Assembly: GCA_964478945.1 (NCBI GenBank)
Contig: CAYZJV010000034.1
Coordinates: 1-29,427, forward strand
DNA: 29,427 bases
Reading direction: 5' to 3'
From: CAYZJV01 sp964478945
Lineage (GTDB): Bacteria; Spirochaetota; Spirochaetia; Sphaerochaetales; Sphaerochaetaceae
Part shown: piece by piece, positions 15,146 through 22,377 of the stretch
Layout: every line of letters begins with the position of its first letter
Numbering within the stretch: the stretch's first letter is position 1
Notes under the pieces: generated by a model
Databases searched by the model: none
The model's input: the letters and a program-made list of their open reading frames with translations, nothing else
What the model was told of the DNA's origin: nothing
Translations under genes and position numbers: made by a program

Positions 15146-17092
15146 ATGGGTGCAACATTGACATACAAGATATTGCGTGAGCATTTGGTTGAAGGCGAAC
15201 TGCAGGCCGGTAAGGGTATCGCCATACGCATCGACCAAACGCTTACACAGGATGCCACGGGAACAATGGCGTACCTGCAGTTCGAATCTTTGGGTTTGGA
15301 CAGGGTGAAGAATGAACTTGCGGTGAGTTATGTGGACCACAACACGATCCAAGTCGGATTTGAAAATGCCGACGACCACAAATACCTTCAAAGCGTTGCC
15401 CAAAAATATGGTATCGTATTCAGCCGTCCCGGCAATGGAATTTGCCATCAGGTCCACCTGGAACGTTTCGGGGCACCGGGAAAAACCCTGTTGGGTTCCG
15501 ATTCCCATACACCGACCGGAGGTGGTCTTGGTATGATCGCCATCGGAGCGGGAGGACTCGACATCGCGGTTGCCATGGGGGGAGGTGCGTTCCATCTCGT
15601 CGCACCCAAAGTGATCGGGATACGTCTTACACGGAGGCTTCGTCCTTGGGTATCGGCGAAGGATGTCATCCTCACTGTATTGGAACGTTATGGGGTGAAG
15701 GGCAATGTGAACTGTGTATTCGAATACACGGGGCCGGGTGTGGATACCCTTTCGGTTCCCGAGCGGGCGACCATCTGCAATATGGGAGCCGAATGTGGCG
15801 TCACCACCTCGCTGTTCCCATCCGACGAACTCACACGAAAATTCCTCAAGGCCCAGGGGAGGGAAGACTCTTTCCGTTCCATTGCGGCTGATGAGGATGC
15901 GACCTACGATGATGTGTTCGAGTTGGACCTCGGAACTGTGGTACCCAAGACCGCAGCTCCCCATTCTCCAGGCAATGTCGTGGATGTGCAACAGTTGAAG
16001 GGGATGAAAGTGGATCAAGTGCTTATCGGCAGCTGTACGAACAGTTCGTATGCCGAACTGCATCGGGTGGCCGAAATCCTCGATGGACACACCGTCTCTA
16101 CCGATGTGAGTCTGGGAATCGCTCCGGGATCGAGGGAAGTGATGTTGATGCTCTCACGCGAAGGTTCGCTCGGGAAACTCATCGCAGCCGGAGCACGAAT
16201 ACTGGAAAGTGCCTGTGGATTCTGTATCGGCAACCACCAGAGCCCAGGTTCCGATGCAGTCTCGTTGCGCACAAACAATAGGAACTTCGAAGGAAGAAGC
16301 GGCACAAAAAGCGCCCAAGTCTATCTGGTGAGTCCGGAGACAGCCGCACTTGCAGCGATAACAGGTGAATTCGTGAATCCGCTTTCCGATCATGGAATAA
16401 CCTATCCCGCGCCGGTGGATCCCGATGCCTTCATCGTAGACGATGGAATGTTGGTGTTTCCTCCAGAAGATGGATCGAAAGTGGATATCTTGCGTGGACC
16501 GAATATAGGCGAACCGCCGAAGAGCGAACCTTTGGCGGATGAACTGGAAGGTGTGTGCACACTGAAGGCGGGTGACAAGATCACCACCGACCACATCATG
16601 CCCGCCGGTGCCAGACTGAAATATCGTTCCAATATTCCCGCCTATGCGAAATATACCTTCGAGGGAGTCGACCCCACATTCCATGATCGGGCCATGGTGA
16701 ATAGGAACGAAGGCAAGGCCAACTTTGTGGTTGCCGGTGTCTCGTACGGCCAGGGTTCGAGTCGTGAACATGCGGCTATCTGTCCGATGTATCTCGGAGT
16801 GAAGGCGGTGATCGCCAAATCGTTCGAGAGGATCCATCAAGCCAACCTCTGCAACTTCGGGATATTGCCATTGGAATTCGTCGATGAGGACGACTACACC
16901 AACATCGACCAAGGCGATGTGTTGAAACTTTCGGCCATCCACAATGCCTTGCAGCGGATGTTGGCGGAAGGAACTCCGATCATGCTGCACAATGTCACCA
17001 AAGGCATCGATATTCCATTGGTGGCAAGGATCACCGCCAGGCAGCATGAATTGCTCACCTATGGTGGATTGTTGAACCATACCAAGCGGTAA
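15146..17092 (+). CDS. acn: Aconitate hydratase (short, Aquifex-type)
   Basis: [4Fe-4S] enzyme interconverting citrate and isocitrate. 648 residues, fitting the shorter bacterial aconitase group rather than the 850-900-residue AcnA/AcnB enzymes. LLGSDSHTPTGGG (about 115-127), cluster ligands C297 (GSCTNSS) and C357/C360 (CGFCIGNHQSPG), and the C-terminal swivel-domain segments ITTDHIMPAGARLKYRSNI and GVSYGQGSSREHA are present. GAGGAG lies 6 nt before ATG 15146. A CATAAT -10 candidate is at 15120-15125 without a good -35. It converges on citrate synthase, with which it forms the entry to the oxidative TCA branch. No isocitrate dehydrogenase gene is in the window. Confidence 0.95.
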   Translation: MGATLTYKILREHLVEGELQAGKGIAIRIDQTLTQDATGTMAYLQFESLGLDRVKNELAVSYVDHNTIQVGFENADDHKYLQSVAQKYGIVFSRPGNGICHQVHLERFGAPGKTLLGSDSHTPTGGGLGMIAIGAGGLDIAVAMGGGAFHLVAPKVIGIRLTRRLRPWVSAKDVILTVLERYGVKGNVNCVFEYTGPGVDTLSVPERATICNMGAECGVTTSLFPSDELTRKFLKAQGREDSFRSIAADEDATYDDVFELDLGTVVPKTAAPHSPGNVVDVQQLKGMKVDQVLIGSCTNSSYAELHRVAEILDGHTVSTDVSLGIAPGSREVMLMLSREGSLGKLIAAGARILESACGFCIGNHQSPGSDAVSLRTNNRNFEGRSGTKSAQVYLVSPETAALAAITGEFVNPLSDHGITYPAPVDPDAFIVDDGMLVFPPEDGSKVDILRGPNIGEPPKSEPLADELEGVCTLKAGDKITTDHIMPAGARLKYRSNIPAYAKYTFEGVDPTFHDRAMVNRNEGKANFVVAGVSYGQGSSREHAAICPMYLGVKAVIAKSFERIHQANLCNFGILPLEFVDEDDYTNIDQGDVLKLSAIHNALQRMLAEGTPIMLHNVTKGIDIPLVARITARQHELLTYGGLLNHTKR

Positions 17093-17098
17093 TGTGAA

Positions 17099-17131
17099 AC
17101 AGCCTGTCTTGCATCATACAAGACAGGCTGT
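17099..17131. terminator. Bidirectional hairpin between acn and gltA
   Basis: Perfect 13-bp stem (ACAGCCTGTCTTG with CAAGACAGGCTGT) and a 7-nt loop, centred between two convergent stop codons. U-runs are short on both sides. Position and symmetry suggest it ends transcription in both directions. Confidence 0.75.
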
Positions 17132-17134
17132 CGT

Positions 17135-18427
17135 TCAACGATCGCTCAAGTTCTGGACTTTTCTCACGTATGGTCCATCGTAGACCTGACGAGGTCTTCC
17201 TATCTTCCCATACGGATCCTTCTTCCATTCCAACCAGTGGGCTATCCAACCGGGCAATCTGCCCATGGCGAACATGCAGGTGAACATGTTGGTGGGGATT
17301 CCCATCCTCCTGAAGATCAATCCGGTGTAGAAGTCGACATTGGGATACAGACTCCTCTCCTTGAAATAATCGTCGTTGACCGCGGCATCCTCGAGTTCCA
17401 AAGCAAGGTCGAGCAAAGGATCATGCTCGCCATCCTCCGATAGGACTTCCTTGCAAAGACGCTTCGCTATCTTGGCTCTCGGATCGTAGGTCTTGTAGAC
17501 ACGATGTCCGAATCCCATCAAAAGGATTTCCTTGTTTTTCGCCTTTTTCACAATGTCCTGGGCAGTCCATCCGTTGGCATGGGCTGTTTCGAGCATCTCG
17601 ATCACCGCCTGGTTGGCTCCACCATGTTTGTATCCCCAAAGGGCACAGATGCCTGCAGAGATCGAGGCATAGAGGTTGGCCTCACTGCTCGCGATCAACC
17701 TCACCGCGGTCGTCGAGCAGTTCTGCTCATGGTCCGCATGAAGGATGAGCAACTGGTTGAGTGCCTTCACATGCAACGGATTGATCTGGTATTCGATCAC
17801 CGGAGATTTGAACATCATGTTGAGGAAGTTCTCACAATAGCTGTACTTGTAGGAAGGGTTGACGAACTCCTGTCCCTTCATGTGACGGTAGGTGAATGCA
17901 GTGATGGTACGAATTTTCGATACCAGACGAGTCACCGCGAAGTCGACCTGCAGCTCAGGATCGATATCATCCATCTCGGGATAGAATGCCGAGAGGGATA
18001 CCGACATGGCCGCCAGCACCGACATCGGATGGGCATCGAAGGGATAACCTCTGAAGAAGCTCTGCATATCGAAATGCAACAACGACTCCTTGTTGAGCAA
18101 TTCGGCATAGTGTTTCCTCTGTTCGGCATTCGGCAGCTCACCTTTGATGAGAAGGTAGGCGACCTCGACGAAATCACAATTTTCCACCAGATCCTCGATA
18201 TCGTATCCACGGTAGCGAAGGATGCCCTGTTCGCCGTTAACATAACAGATGCTGCTGGTACAACTGCCCGTATTCACAAATCCCGGATCATAGGTGATGT
18301 AACCGGTCTCCTTGCGCAACGAGTGGATATCTATCGATTTCGCACCCATGTTGTCGGTGATGACCGGAATCTGTATCGGTTCCTTGTCAGGTAACGATAA
18401 TGTGGCGAATTCCTTGTTGATCTCCAT
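17135..18427 (-). CDS. gltA: Citrate synthase
   Basis: Condenses acetyl-CoA and oxaloacetate to citrate. 430 residues, matching the longer Gram-negative hexameric (type II) class with its N-terminal beta domain. Catalytic residues equivalent to E. coli H264, H305 and D362 are H268 (WGYKHGGAN), H308 (MGFGHRVYKTYDPRA) and D365 (NVDFYTG); HADHEQNCST also fits. Start ATG 18427 has AGGAGG 5 nt upstream. It follows the hydroxyacid dehydrogenase-like gene by 31 nt on the same strand, probably in one operon, and faces aconitase across a hairpin. Confidence 0.97.
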   Translation of the reverse strand: MEINKEFATLSLPDKEPIQIPVITDNMGAKSIDIHSLRKETGYITYDPGFVNTGSCTSSICYVNGEQGILRYRGYDIEDLVENCDFVEVAYLLIKGELPNAEQRKHYAELLNKESLLHFDMQSFFRGYPFDAHPMSVLAAMSVSLSAFYPEMDDIDPELQVDFAVTRLVSKIRTITAFTYRHMKGQEFVNPSYKYSYCENFLNMMFKSPVIEYQINPLHVKALNQLLILHADHEQNCSTTAVRLIASSEANLYASISAGICALWGYKHGGANQAVIEMLETAHANGWTAQDIVKKAKNKEILLMGFGHRVYKTYDPRAKIAKRLCKEVLSEDGEHDPLLDLALELEDAAVNDDYFKERSLYPNVDFYTGLIFRRMGIPTNMFTCMFAMGRLPGWIAHWLEWKKDPYGKIGRPRQVYDGPYVRKVQNLSDR

Positions 18428-18458
18428 AACGCCTCCTTTTGGTGTGGTGGATCACGTG

Positions 18459-19358
18459 CTATTGCGACGTGCCGTTGAGTTTGTCGAGTGCCAATACCAG
18501 CGCTTGTGTTCCCAGATTGCCTCCACCCGAGCCCTGCAGTGCGATGTATAGCTGCTGGACCAAAGCGAGACCGGGAAGCGCAAGTCCCATGTTCCTGGAT
18601 TCCTCCAAGGCGATCCCCATATCCTTCACGAAGTGGTCGATCATGAACCCCGGATTGAAATCATCTTGTAGCACACGTGGTGCGAGATTGTCCAGTGTCC
18701 AGCAACCAGCCGCCCCTTTGGATATCGTATCCACCAGAGTCTTCCCATCGAGGCCCGCCCTGCGGGCATACAACAATGCCTCCGATACTCCTATCATCGT
18801 TCCTGCGATTACGATCTGGTTGCACATCTTGGTATGCTGTCCCGATCCCGGTTTCCCCTGCAGCACATGTGACTTGCCCATCTTTTCAAAGAACGGGTTC
18901 AATGTGGCGAAGCTGGCTTTGTTGCCGCCGGCCATGATGGAGAGTGTGCCGTTGCGGGCTCCCACATCTCCACCGGAAACCGGAGCGTCAATGCTGTCGC
19001 ATCCAAGCTCGACCGCCCTTTCGTTGATGCGAAGGGCGAGCGAAGGTTTGGTGGTGGTCATGTCAACGAAGATGGTACCTTCCTGGGCATTGGCGAACAA
19101 TCCGTCGGGACCGAAATAGACCTGTTCGACATCCGAAGGATGTCCTACTATCGTGAAGATGAGTTTCGCGTTGCGCGCGATTTCGGCAGGGCTGTCCACA
19201 GCAATCGCCCCTTCTTCTACGAGTGGGTCTGTTTTCGATTTCGTGCGATTGTAGACATATGTCTTGGATGCGAGGGGAAGTATATGGTGGCACATCCACC
19301 GTCCCATGACTCCCGTCCCGATCCATCCGACTACAGGTATTTCGTCAACTTGCTTCAT
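18459..19358 (-). CDS. Beta-hydroxyacid dehydrogenase family NAD(P) oxidoreductase
   Basis: 299-residue member of the 3-hydroxyisobutyrate dehydrogenase / tartronate-semialdehyde reductase family. Rossmann motif GWIGTGVMG is at 11-19. After beta2 the sequence is YNRTKSK, where NRT favours NADPH as in glyoxylate/succinic-semialdehyde reductases. The substrate motif DAPVSGGDVGARNGTLSIM is at 124-142, and catalytic Lys177 lies in GSGQHTKMCNQ. Start ATG 19358 has GGAGG 6 nt upstream; the longer open frame upstream is not family-like. It lies upstream of gltA. Substrate is unresolved: candidates are glyoxylate, succinic semialdehyde, tartronate semialdehyde or 3-hydroxyisobutyrate. Confidence 0.9.
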   Translation of the reverse strand: MKQVDEIPVVGWIGTGVMGRWMCHHILPLASKTYVYNRTKSKTDPLVEEGAIAVDSPAEIARNAKLIFTIVGHPSDVEQVYFGPDGLFANAQEGTIFVDMTTTKPSLALRINERAVELGCDSIDAPVSGGDVGARNGTLSIMAGGNKASFATLNPFFEKMGKSHVLQGKPGSGQHTKMCNQIVIAGTMIGVSEALLYARRAGLDGKTLVDTISKGAAGCWTLDNLAPRVLQDDFNPGFMIDHFVKDMGIALEESRNMGLALPGLALVQQLYIALQGSGGGNLGTQALVLALDKLNGTSQ

Positions 19359-19482
19359 TTTGGGCCTCCTGTCTGATGTGGGTAGCGTCCATGGTACCCG
19401 ATAACTTGTGAAAAGAAAATAGTTGGACAATCATTGCGTGCAAGACGATGATATGGTAGATTCTGACCATACCGGAGTAGAT

Positions 19483-19797
19483 ATGGAAGAAGATTCCCGT
19501 ACGATCCCATTGGATGAGGAAATTTCGGATATTGCCGATTTCTTCAAGGTTTTCGGTGATTCGACTCGCTTGAAGATCCTGTTTCTCCTCGAACAGGGAG
19601 AGTTGCCCGTGCATAGGATCGCAGATTCGCTTTCGATGCAACAGTCCACCATCAGCCAGCAGTTGAAGTTGCTGAGGGTCTCCCGTCTTGTCCGACATCG
19701 AAAGGATGGTAGGAACATCTACTACAGGCTGAATGACGATCATATCGCCCGTATCCTTTCGATGGGAGTCGAACACTACGAAGAAACCCTCGGTTGA
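19483..19797 (+). CDS. ArsR/SmtB-family regulator with alpha5 zinc site
   Basis: 104-residue winged-helix repressor. The HTH reads VHRIADSLSMQQSTISQQLKLL (43-64) and the wing RHRKDGRNIYYRL (71-83). The C-terminal helix carries D85-x-H87-(10)-H98-x-x-E101, the same spacing as the SmtB/CzrA alpha5 zinc site (SmtB D104, H106, H117, E120). The alpha3 Cys motif of arsenic or cadmium sensors (ELCVCDL) is absent; the corresponding region is ELPVHRIA. Zn(II), or possibly Co/Ni, sensing is therefore inferred. ATG 19483 has GGAG (19474-19477) with 5-nt spacing; earlier ATG and TTG codons lack one. Divergent from the oxidoreductase gene and convergent on argG with a 4-nt gap; no metal transporter is adjacent. 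Confidence 0.87.
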   Translation: MEEDSRTIPLDEEISDIADFFKVFGDSTRLKILFLLEQGELPVHRIADSLSMQQSTISQQLKLLRVSRLVRHRKDGRNIYYRLNDDHIARILSMGVEHYEETLG

Positions 19798-19801
19798 AGA
19801 C

Positions 19802-21043
19802 CTACTTCTCGTCCAAGGCTTTCGCCTTGAGCCAATAGTGGTGGGCCTGCAACCTGATTCCATTGATGTTGATGAAGCCTTTGCAATCAACCGGTTGGTA
19901 TCCTCCCGACACCTCCATGCTACCGAGTGCCTCGTTGTAGAGGGAGTAGGGGCTCGATACGCCGGCACCGATGAGATTCCCTCTATAGATGGCGACCTTG
20001 GCGGTTCCAGTGATAAGTTCCTGACTCTTGTTGAATGCGGATGACAAGAAATCGAACTCAGGACTGAACCAATAGCCATTGTAGATCAGCTCGGCGAATT
20101 TCGGCATCAGCATATCGCGGAGGTGCATCACCTCCTTGTCCATGCAGATCCCCTCCAGATCCCTGTGGGCGAACCAGAGGATGGTACCCCCGGGAGTCTC
20201 ATACACGCCCCTGCTCTTGATTCCGACATACCGGTTCTCCACCATGTCGACCCTTCCGACCGAATTCATGTGTCCGATGTCATTCAAATACAGGAACATC
20301 TCCAGAGGATCGGTATATGTCGTACCGTTGTTCTCATTCACCACCTTCACGGGGATACCGTCCTCGAAATCGATCGCAAGGACCGTCTCCTCATCGGGTG
20401 CATCCTTGGGAGAGACCGTGTGGCTGAATACCTCGGGAGGACAGCGGAGGGCAGGATCCTCAAGTATTCCCGCTTCATGACTGATATGGAGAAGGTTTTC
20501 ATCCTCACTATACGGTTTCTTGGTGGATGCCTTCACGGGAATGCCATACTTTTCGGCATATGCGATCATGTGGGACCGACCTTCGAATTCGGAGAGCCAT
20601 TCGGGATCTTTCCAAGGTGCGATGATCTTCACTTCCGGCATCAGGGCATAGTAGCCCAACTCGAACCGCACCTGATCGTTGCCTTTCCCTGTGGCTCCAT
20701 GGGCCACATAGAGTGTTCCCTCTTTTCTGGCGATCTCTATATGGCGTTTCGCGATGATCGGACGGGCGATGGAGGTTCCAAGCAGGTATTTTCCTTCATA
20801 CATGGCATTGGCCTTCAATGCATGGAAAATGTAGTCGGTGACCAGCTCTTTTCTCAGGTCCTCAACGTAGACTTTCGAAGCTCCTGTGGCGAACGCCTTC
20901 TTTTCGATTGCATCGAAGTCTTCCTTCTGTCCGACGTTGGCCACATAGGCGATCACGTCGAAACCTTTGTTCACCAACCATTTTAAAATAACGGAAGTGT
21001 CCAAACCACCACTGTATGCCAGTATCACTTTTTCTTTTGCCAT
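19802..21043 (-). CDS. argG: Argininosuccinate synthase
   Basis: ATP-dependent ligation of citrulline and aspartate, the penultimate step of arginine synthesis. 413 residues, normal length. The PP-loop AYSGGLDTSV is at residues 9-18; other family stretches include YVAHGATGKGNDQVRFE and APWKDPEWLSEFEGR. ATG 21043 has GAGGTG (21049-21054) upstream, next to a small TGCGC/GCGCA hairpin at 21057-21070. argH is not in the window. The 112-nt leader and promoter region contains two ARG-box-like sites, so arginine repression is expected. Confidence 0.97.
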   Translation of the reverse strand: MAKEKVILAYSGGLDTSVILKWLVNKGFDVIAYVANVGQKEDFDAIEKKAFATGASKVYVEDLRKELVTDYIFHALKANAMYEGKYLLGTSIARPIIAKRHIEIARKEGTLYVAHGATGKGNDQVRFELGYYALMPEVKIIAPWKDPEWLSEFEGRSHMIAYAEKYGIPVKASTKKPYSEDENLLHISHEAGILEDPALRCPPEVFSHTVSPKDAPDEETVLAIDFEDGIPVKVVNENNGTTYTDPLEMFLYLNDIGHMNSVGRVDMVENRYVGIKSRGVYETPGGTILWFAHRDLEGICMDKEVMHLRDMLMPKFAELIYNGYWFSPEFDFLSSAFNKSQELITGTAKVAIYRGNLIGAGVSSPYSLYNEALGSMEVSGGYQPVDCKGFININGIRLQAHHYWLKAKALDEK

Positions 21044-21097
21044 AATTGCACCTCATTGCGCCAATGCGCATATACTTTCATATATGTCCTGGAATAT

Positions 21098-21111
21098 TGC
21101 ATAAAAATAAA
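21098..21111 (+). promoter_or_regulatory. ARG-box-like site 2 of argG
   Basis: TGCATAAAAATAAA, continuing AT, resembles the AhrC/ArgR box; the left half and A-run match well and the right half is weaker. It lies in the expected 5' UTR, 32 nt centre to centre from site 1, about three helical turns. Confidence 0.45.
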
Positions 21112-21129
21112 ATAATTACAAGCTATTTT

Positions 21130-21143
21130 TGTATAAATATGCA
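21130..21143 (+). promoter_or_regulatory. ARG-box-like site 1 of argG
   Basis: TGTATAAATATGCA matches 12 of 14 core positions of the AhrC/ArgR box (TGAATAAAAATKCA). It covers the predicted argG -10 element, a placement expected for repression. Confidence 0.55.
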
Positions 21144-21158
21144 TTAAGATATGTTCAA
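21130..21158 (-). promoter_or_regulatory. argG promoter
   Basis: TTGAAC (21153-21158), a 17-nt spacer and TATACA (21130-21135), each matching 4 of 6. The -35 overlaps the stop codon of the upstream lipoprotein gene. It predicts a 5' UTR of about 80 nt. Confidence 0.5.
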
Positions 21159-21622
21159 GATACGGAGGAGCCGACCGGATGGAGTTCTATCACGAGGTTG
21201 TCGTCCCCAGTAAGTTCAGGCAAGGGGAGGGGAAGGTTACGCAAATAGGGTGTATCTTCATTCTCTCGGTACAATTCAACCTTCACCGAATATTCATACG
21301 CGGGAGAAATATCCCTCGGATCGTAGCGCAGGATGAAATTGACAGGAAAGAGTTGGGGATTTCTGATGCTTTGTCGCACAATGGGGACGCTTTGGCGGGA
21401 AGCGAGATTGGTACCCAAAAGGGTGATCTCCATACGCACTCTCGAAGGGAAGTAGAGGTTGTTGGGATACAATACCGTTCCACCGATTATCCTATACGGA
21501 ATGCGTTCGAAATCGGGTGTGGCCACCTGATCAACAGTAGTGGTGCATCCGGCAAACATGAGAAGTAGAATGATGGTAACGCACAGTTTCTTTGCCATAT
21601 CGGTAACTAGTTCAATCCACAT
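21155..21622 (-). CDS. YbaY-like lipoprotein
   Basis: 155 residues. The N-terminus is a lipoprotein signal: charged MAKK, a hydrophobic stretch, then MFAGC with Cys26 as the lipidation site; Phe at -3 is tolerated in spirochaetal lipoboxes. The mature part (IIGGTVLYPNNLYFPSRVRMEITLL, later SIRNPQLFPVNFILRYDPRDISP, then YSVKVELY) resembles the YbaY/YscW-pilotin beta-sandwich family, where the usual pattern is 'G tv.y..r..lP..a.v.v.L'. Function unknown. Start ATG 21622 is preferred because AAAGGA lies 4 nt upstream; the internal ATG 21598 has none. A TATAAT lies about 60 nt upstream. Confidence 0.75.
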   Translation of the reverse strand: MWIELVTDMAKKLCVTIILLLMFAGCTTTVDQVATPDFERIPYRIIGGTVLYPNNLYFPSRVRMEITLLGTNLASRQSVPIVRQSIRNPQLFPVNFILRYDPRDISPAYEYSVKVELYRENEDTPYLRNLPLPLPELTGDDNLVIELHPVGSSVS

Positions 21623-21681
21623 GTGATCCTTTGGTGCATACTATACCGCAATGGGCAGCGACAGAAAAGGGTTGTCGGTTC

Positions 21682-21687
21682 ATTATA
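21682..21687 (-). promoter_or_regulatory. -10 element upstream of the YbaY-like gene
   Basis: Perfect TATAAT on the minus strand. No good -35 is found at 16-18 nt (ATATTA or similar). It predicts a leader of about 50 nt. Confidence 0.4.
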
Positions 21688-21801
21688 TGACAATATGATA
21701 TCATTAATATGCATTAAAAAGTATAAATATACTAAAAATATGCAATAAAATATAAAAAGTTGTTGCATTTCCAATATATTTCAAACTAGACTGGAGTTTG
21801 G

Positions 21802-21830
21802 TTGACACTTTGGAAAAATTCGCATACATA
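21802..21830 (+). promoter_or_regulatory. perR promoter
   Basis: Perfect TTGACA (21802-21807), a 17-nt spacer and TACATA (21825-21830). The -10 is weak. An AGGAG follows at 21843-21847. Confidence 0.45.
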
Positions 21831-21857
21831 CATTTATATTACAGGAGAAGTGTGATC

Positions 21858-22289
21858 ATGGTACAAATGCCTTTCTTGAAGCCTGGAGACGAGAAAAAAA
21901 TTTTGACGGATCATGGAATCCGTCCATTGAACCACCGTGTTGCCGTATACCGGTATCTGGTCGAACATCCGACGCATCCTACCGCAGACGATATCTATGG
22001 AGACCTGAAGAAATACATGGCCTCCATTTCCCGCACCACAGTCTACAATGTCCTCAACCTACTTTGCGACCACAATGTCGTAAAGAGAATTGCGATCGAG
22101 AAGAATGAGATGCGCTACGACGCGAACATGAGGAATCATATTCATTTCAAATGTTCCGAATGTGGTGGAGTCTACGATCTCCATTCGGTGGTGTTTCCGG
22201 AAGTGCGTGTCCCGGATGGGTTCTACATCGAAGATGTCCAGGTGAACATCACCGGACGTTGCCCATCGTGTGAGGCCATCGCACTTTAG
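21858..22289 (+). CDS. perR: PerR-type Fur-family peroxide regulator
   Basis: 143-residue metal-dependent repressor. All five PerR regulatory-site ligands align with B. subtilis PerR H37, D85, H91, H93 and D104: here H40 (HPTADDIY), D88 (MRYDAN), H94 and H96 (NHIHFKC) and D107 (GGVYDL). Asp rather than Glu at the last position is the feature tied to peroxide sensing rather than iron sensing. The structural zinc site is C99/C102 and C135/C138. DNA-binding helix: SISRTTVYNVLNLL. Start ATG 21858 follows AGGAG at 21843-21847 by 10 nt; GTG 21852 is an alternative with tighter spacing. No catalase, peroxidase or clear Per box was found nearby. Confidence 0.88.
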   Translation: MVQMPFLKPGDEKKILTDHGIRPLNHRVAVYRYLVEHPTHPTADDIYGDLKKYMASISRTTVYNVLNLLCDHNVVKRIAIEKNEMRYDANMRNHIHFKCSECGGVYDLHSVVFPEVRVPDGFYIEDVQVNITGRCPSCEAIAL

Positions 22290-22327
22290 AAACATTTCCT
22301 CGTCAAAAAATACTATTCTCAAGATTG

Positions 22328-22355
22328 GGGCCATCCTCCGCTAGGAAGATGGCCC
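22328..22355. terminator. Bidirectional hairpin between perR and hflC
   Basis: GGGCCATCCTCC and GGAAGATGGCCC form a 12-position stem with one C-A mismatch and a 4-nt loop, between convergent stops. There is no long U-run on either side. Confidence 0.65.
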
Positions 22356-22377
22356 ATATCTTGGTGAAACCATTCGA

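Noticed and set aside
15074..17080. Long minus-strand open frames opposite aconitase
   Set aside because: They shadow a fully conserved aconitase with all cluster ligands; the translations show no family motif.
17504..18394. Plus-strand open frame opposite citrate synthase
   Set aside because: Antisense to an intact gltA with all catalytic residues; no homology recognised.
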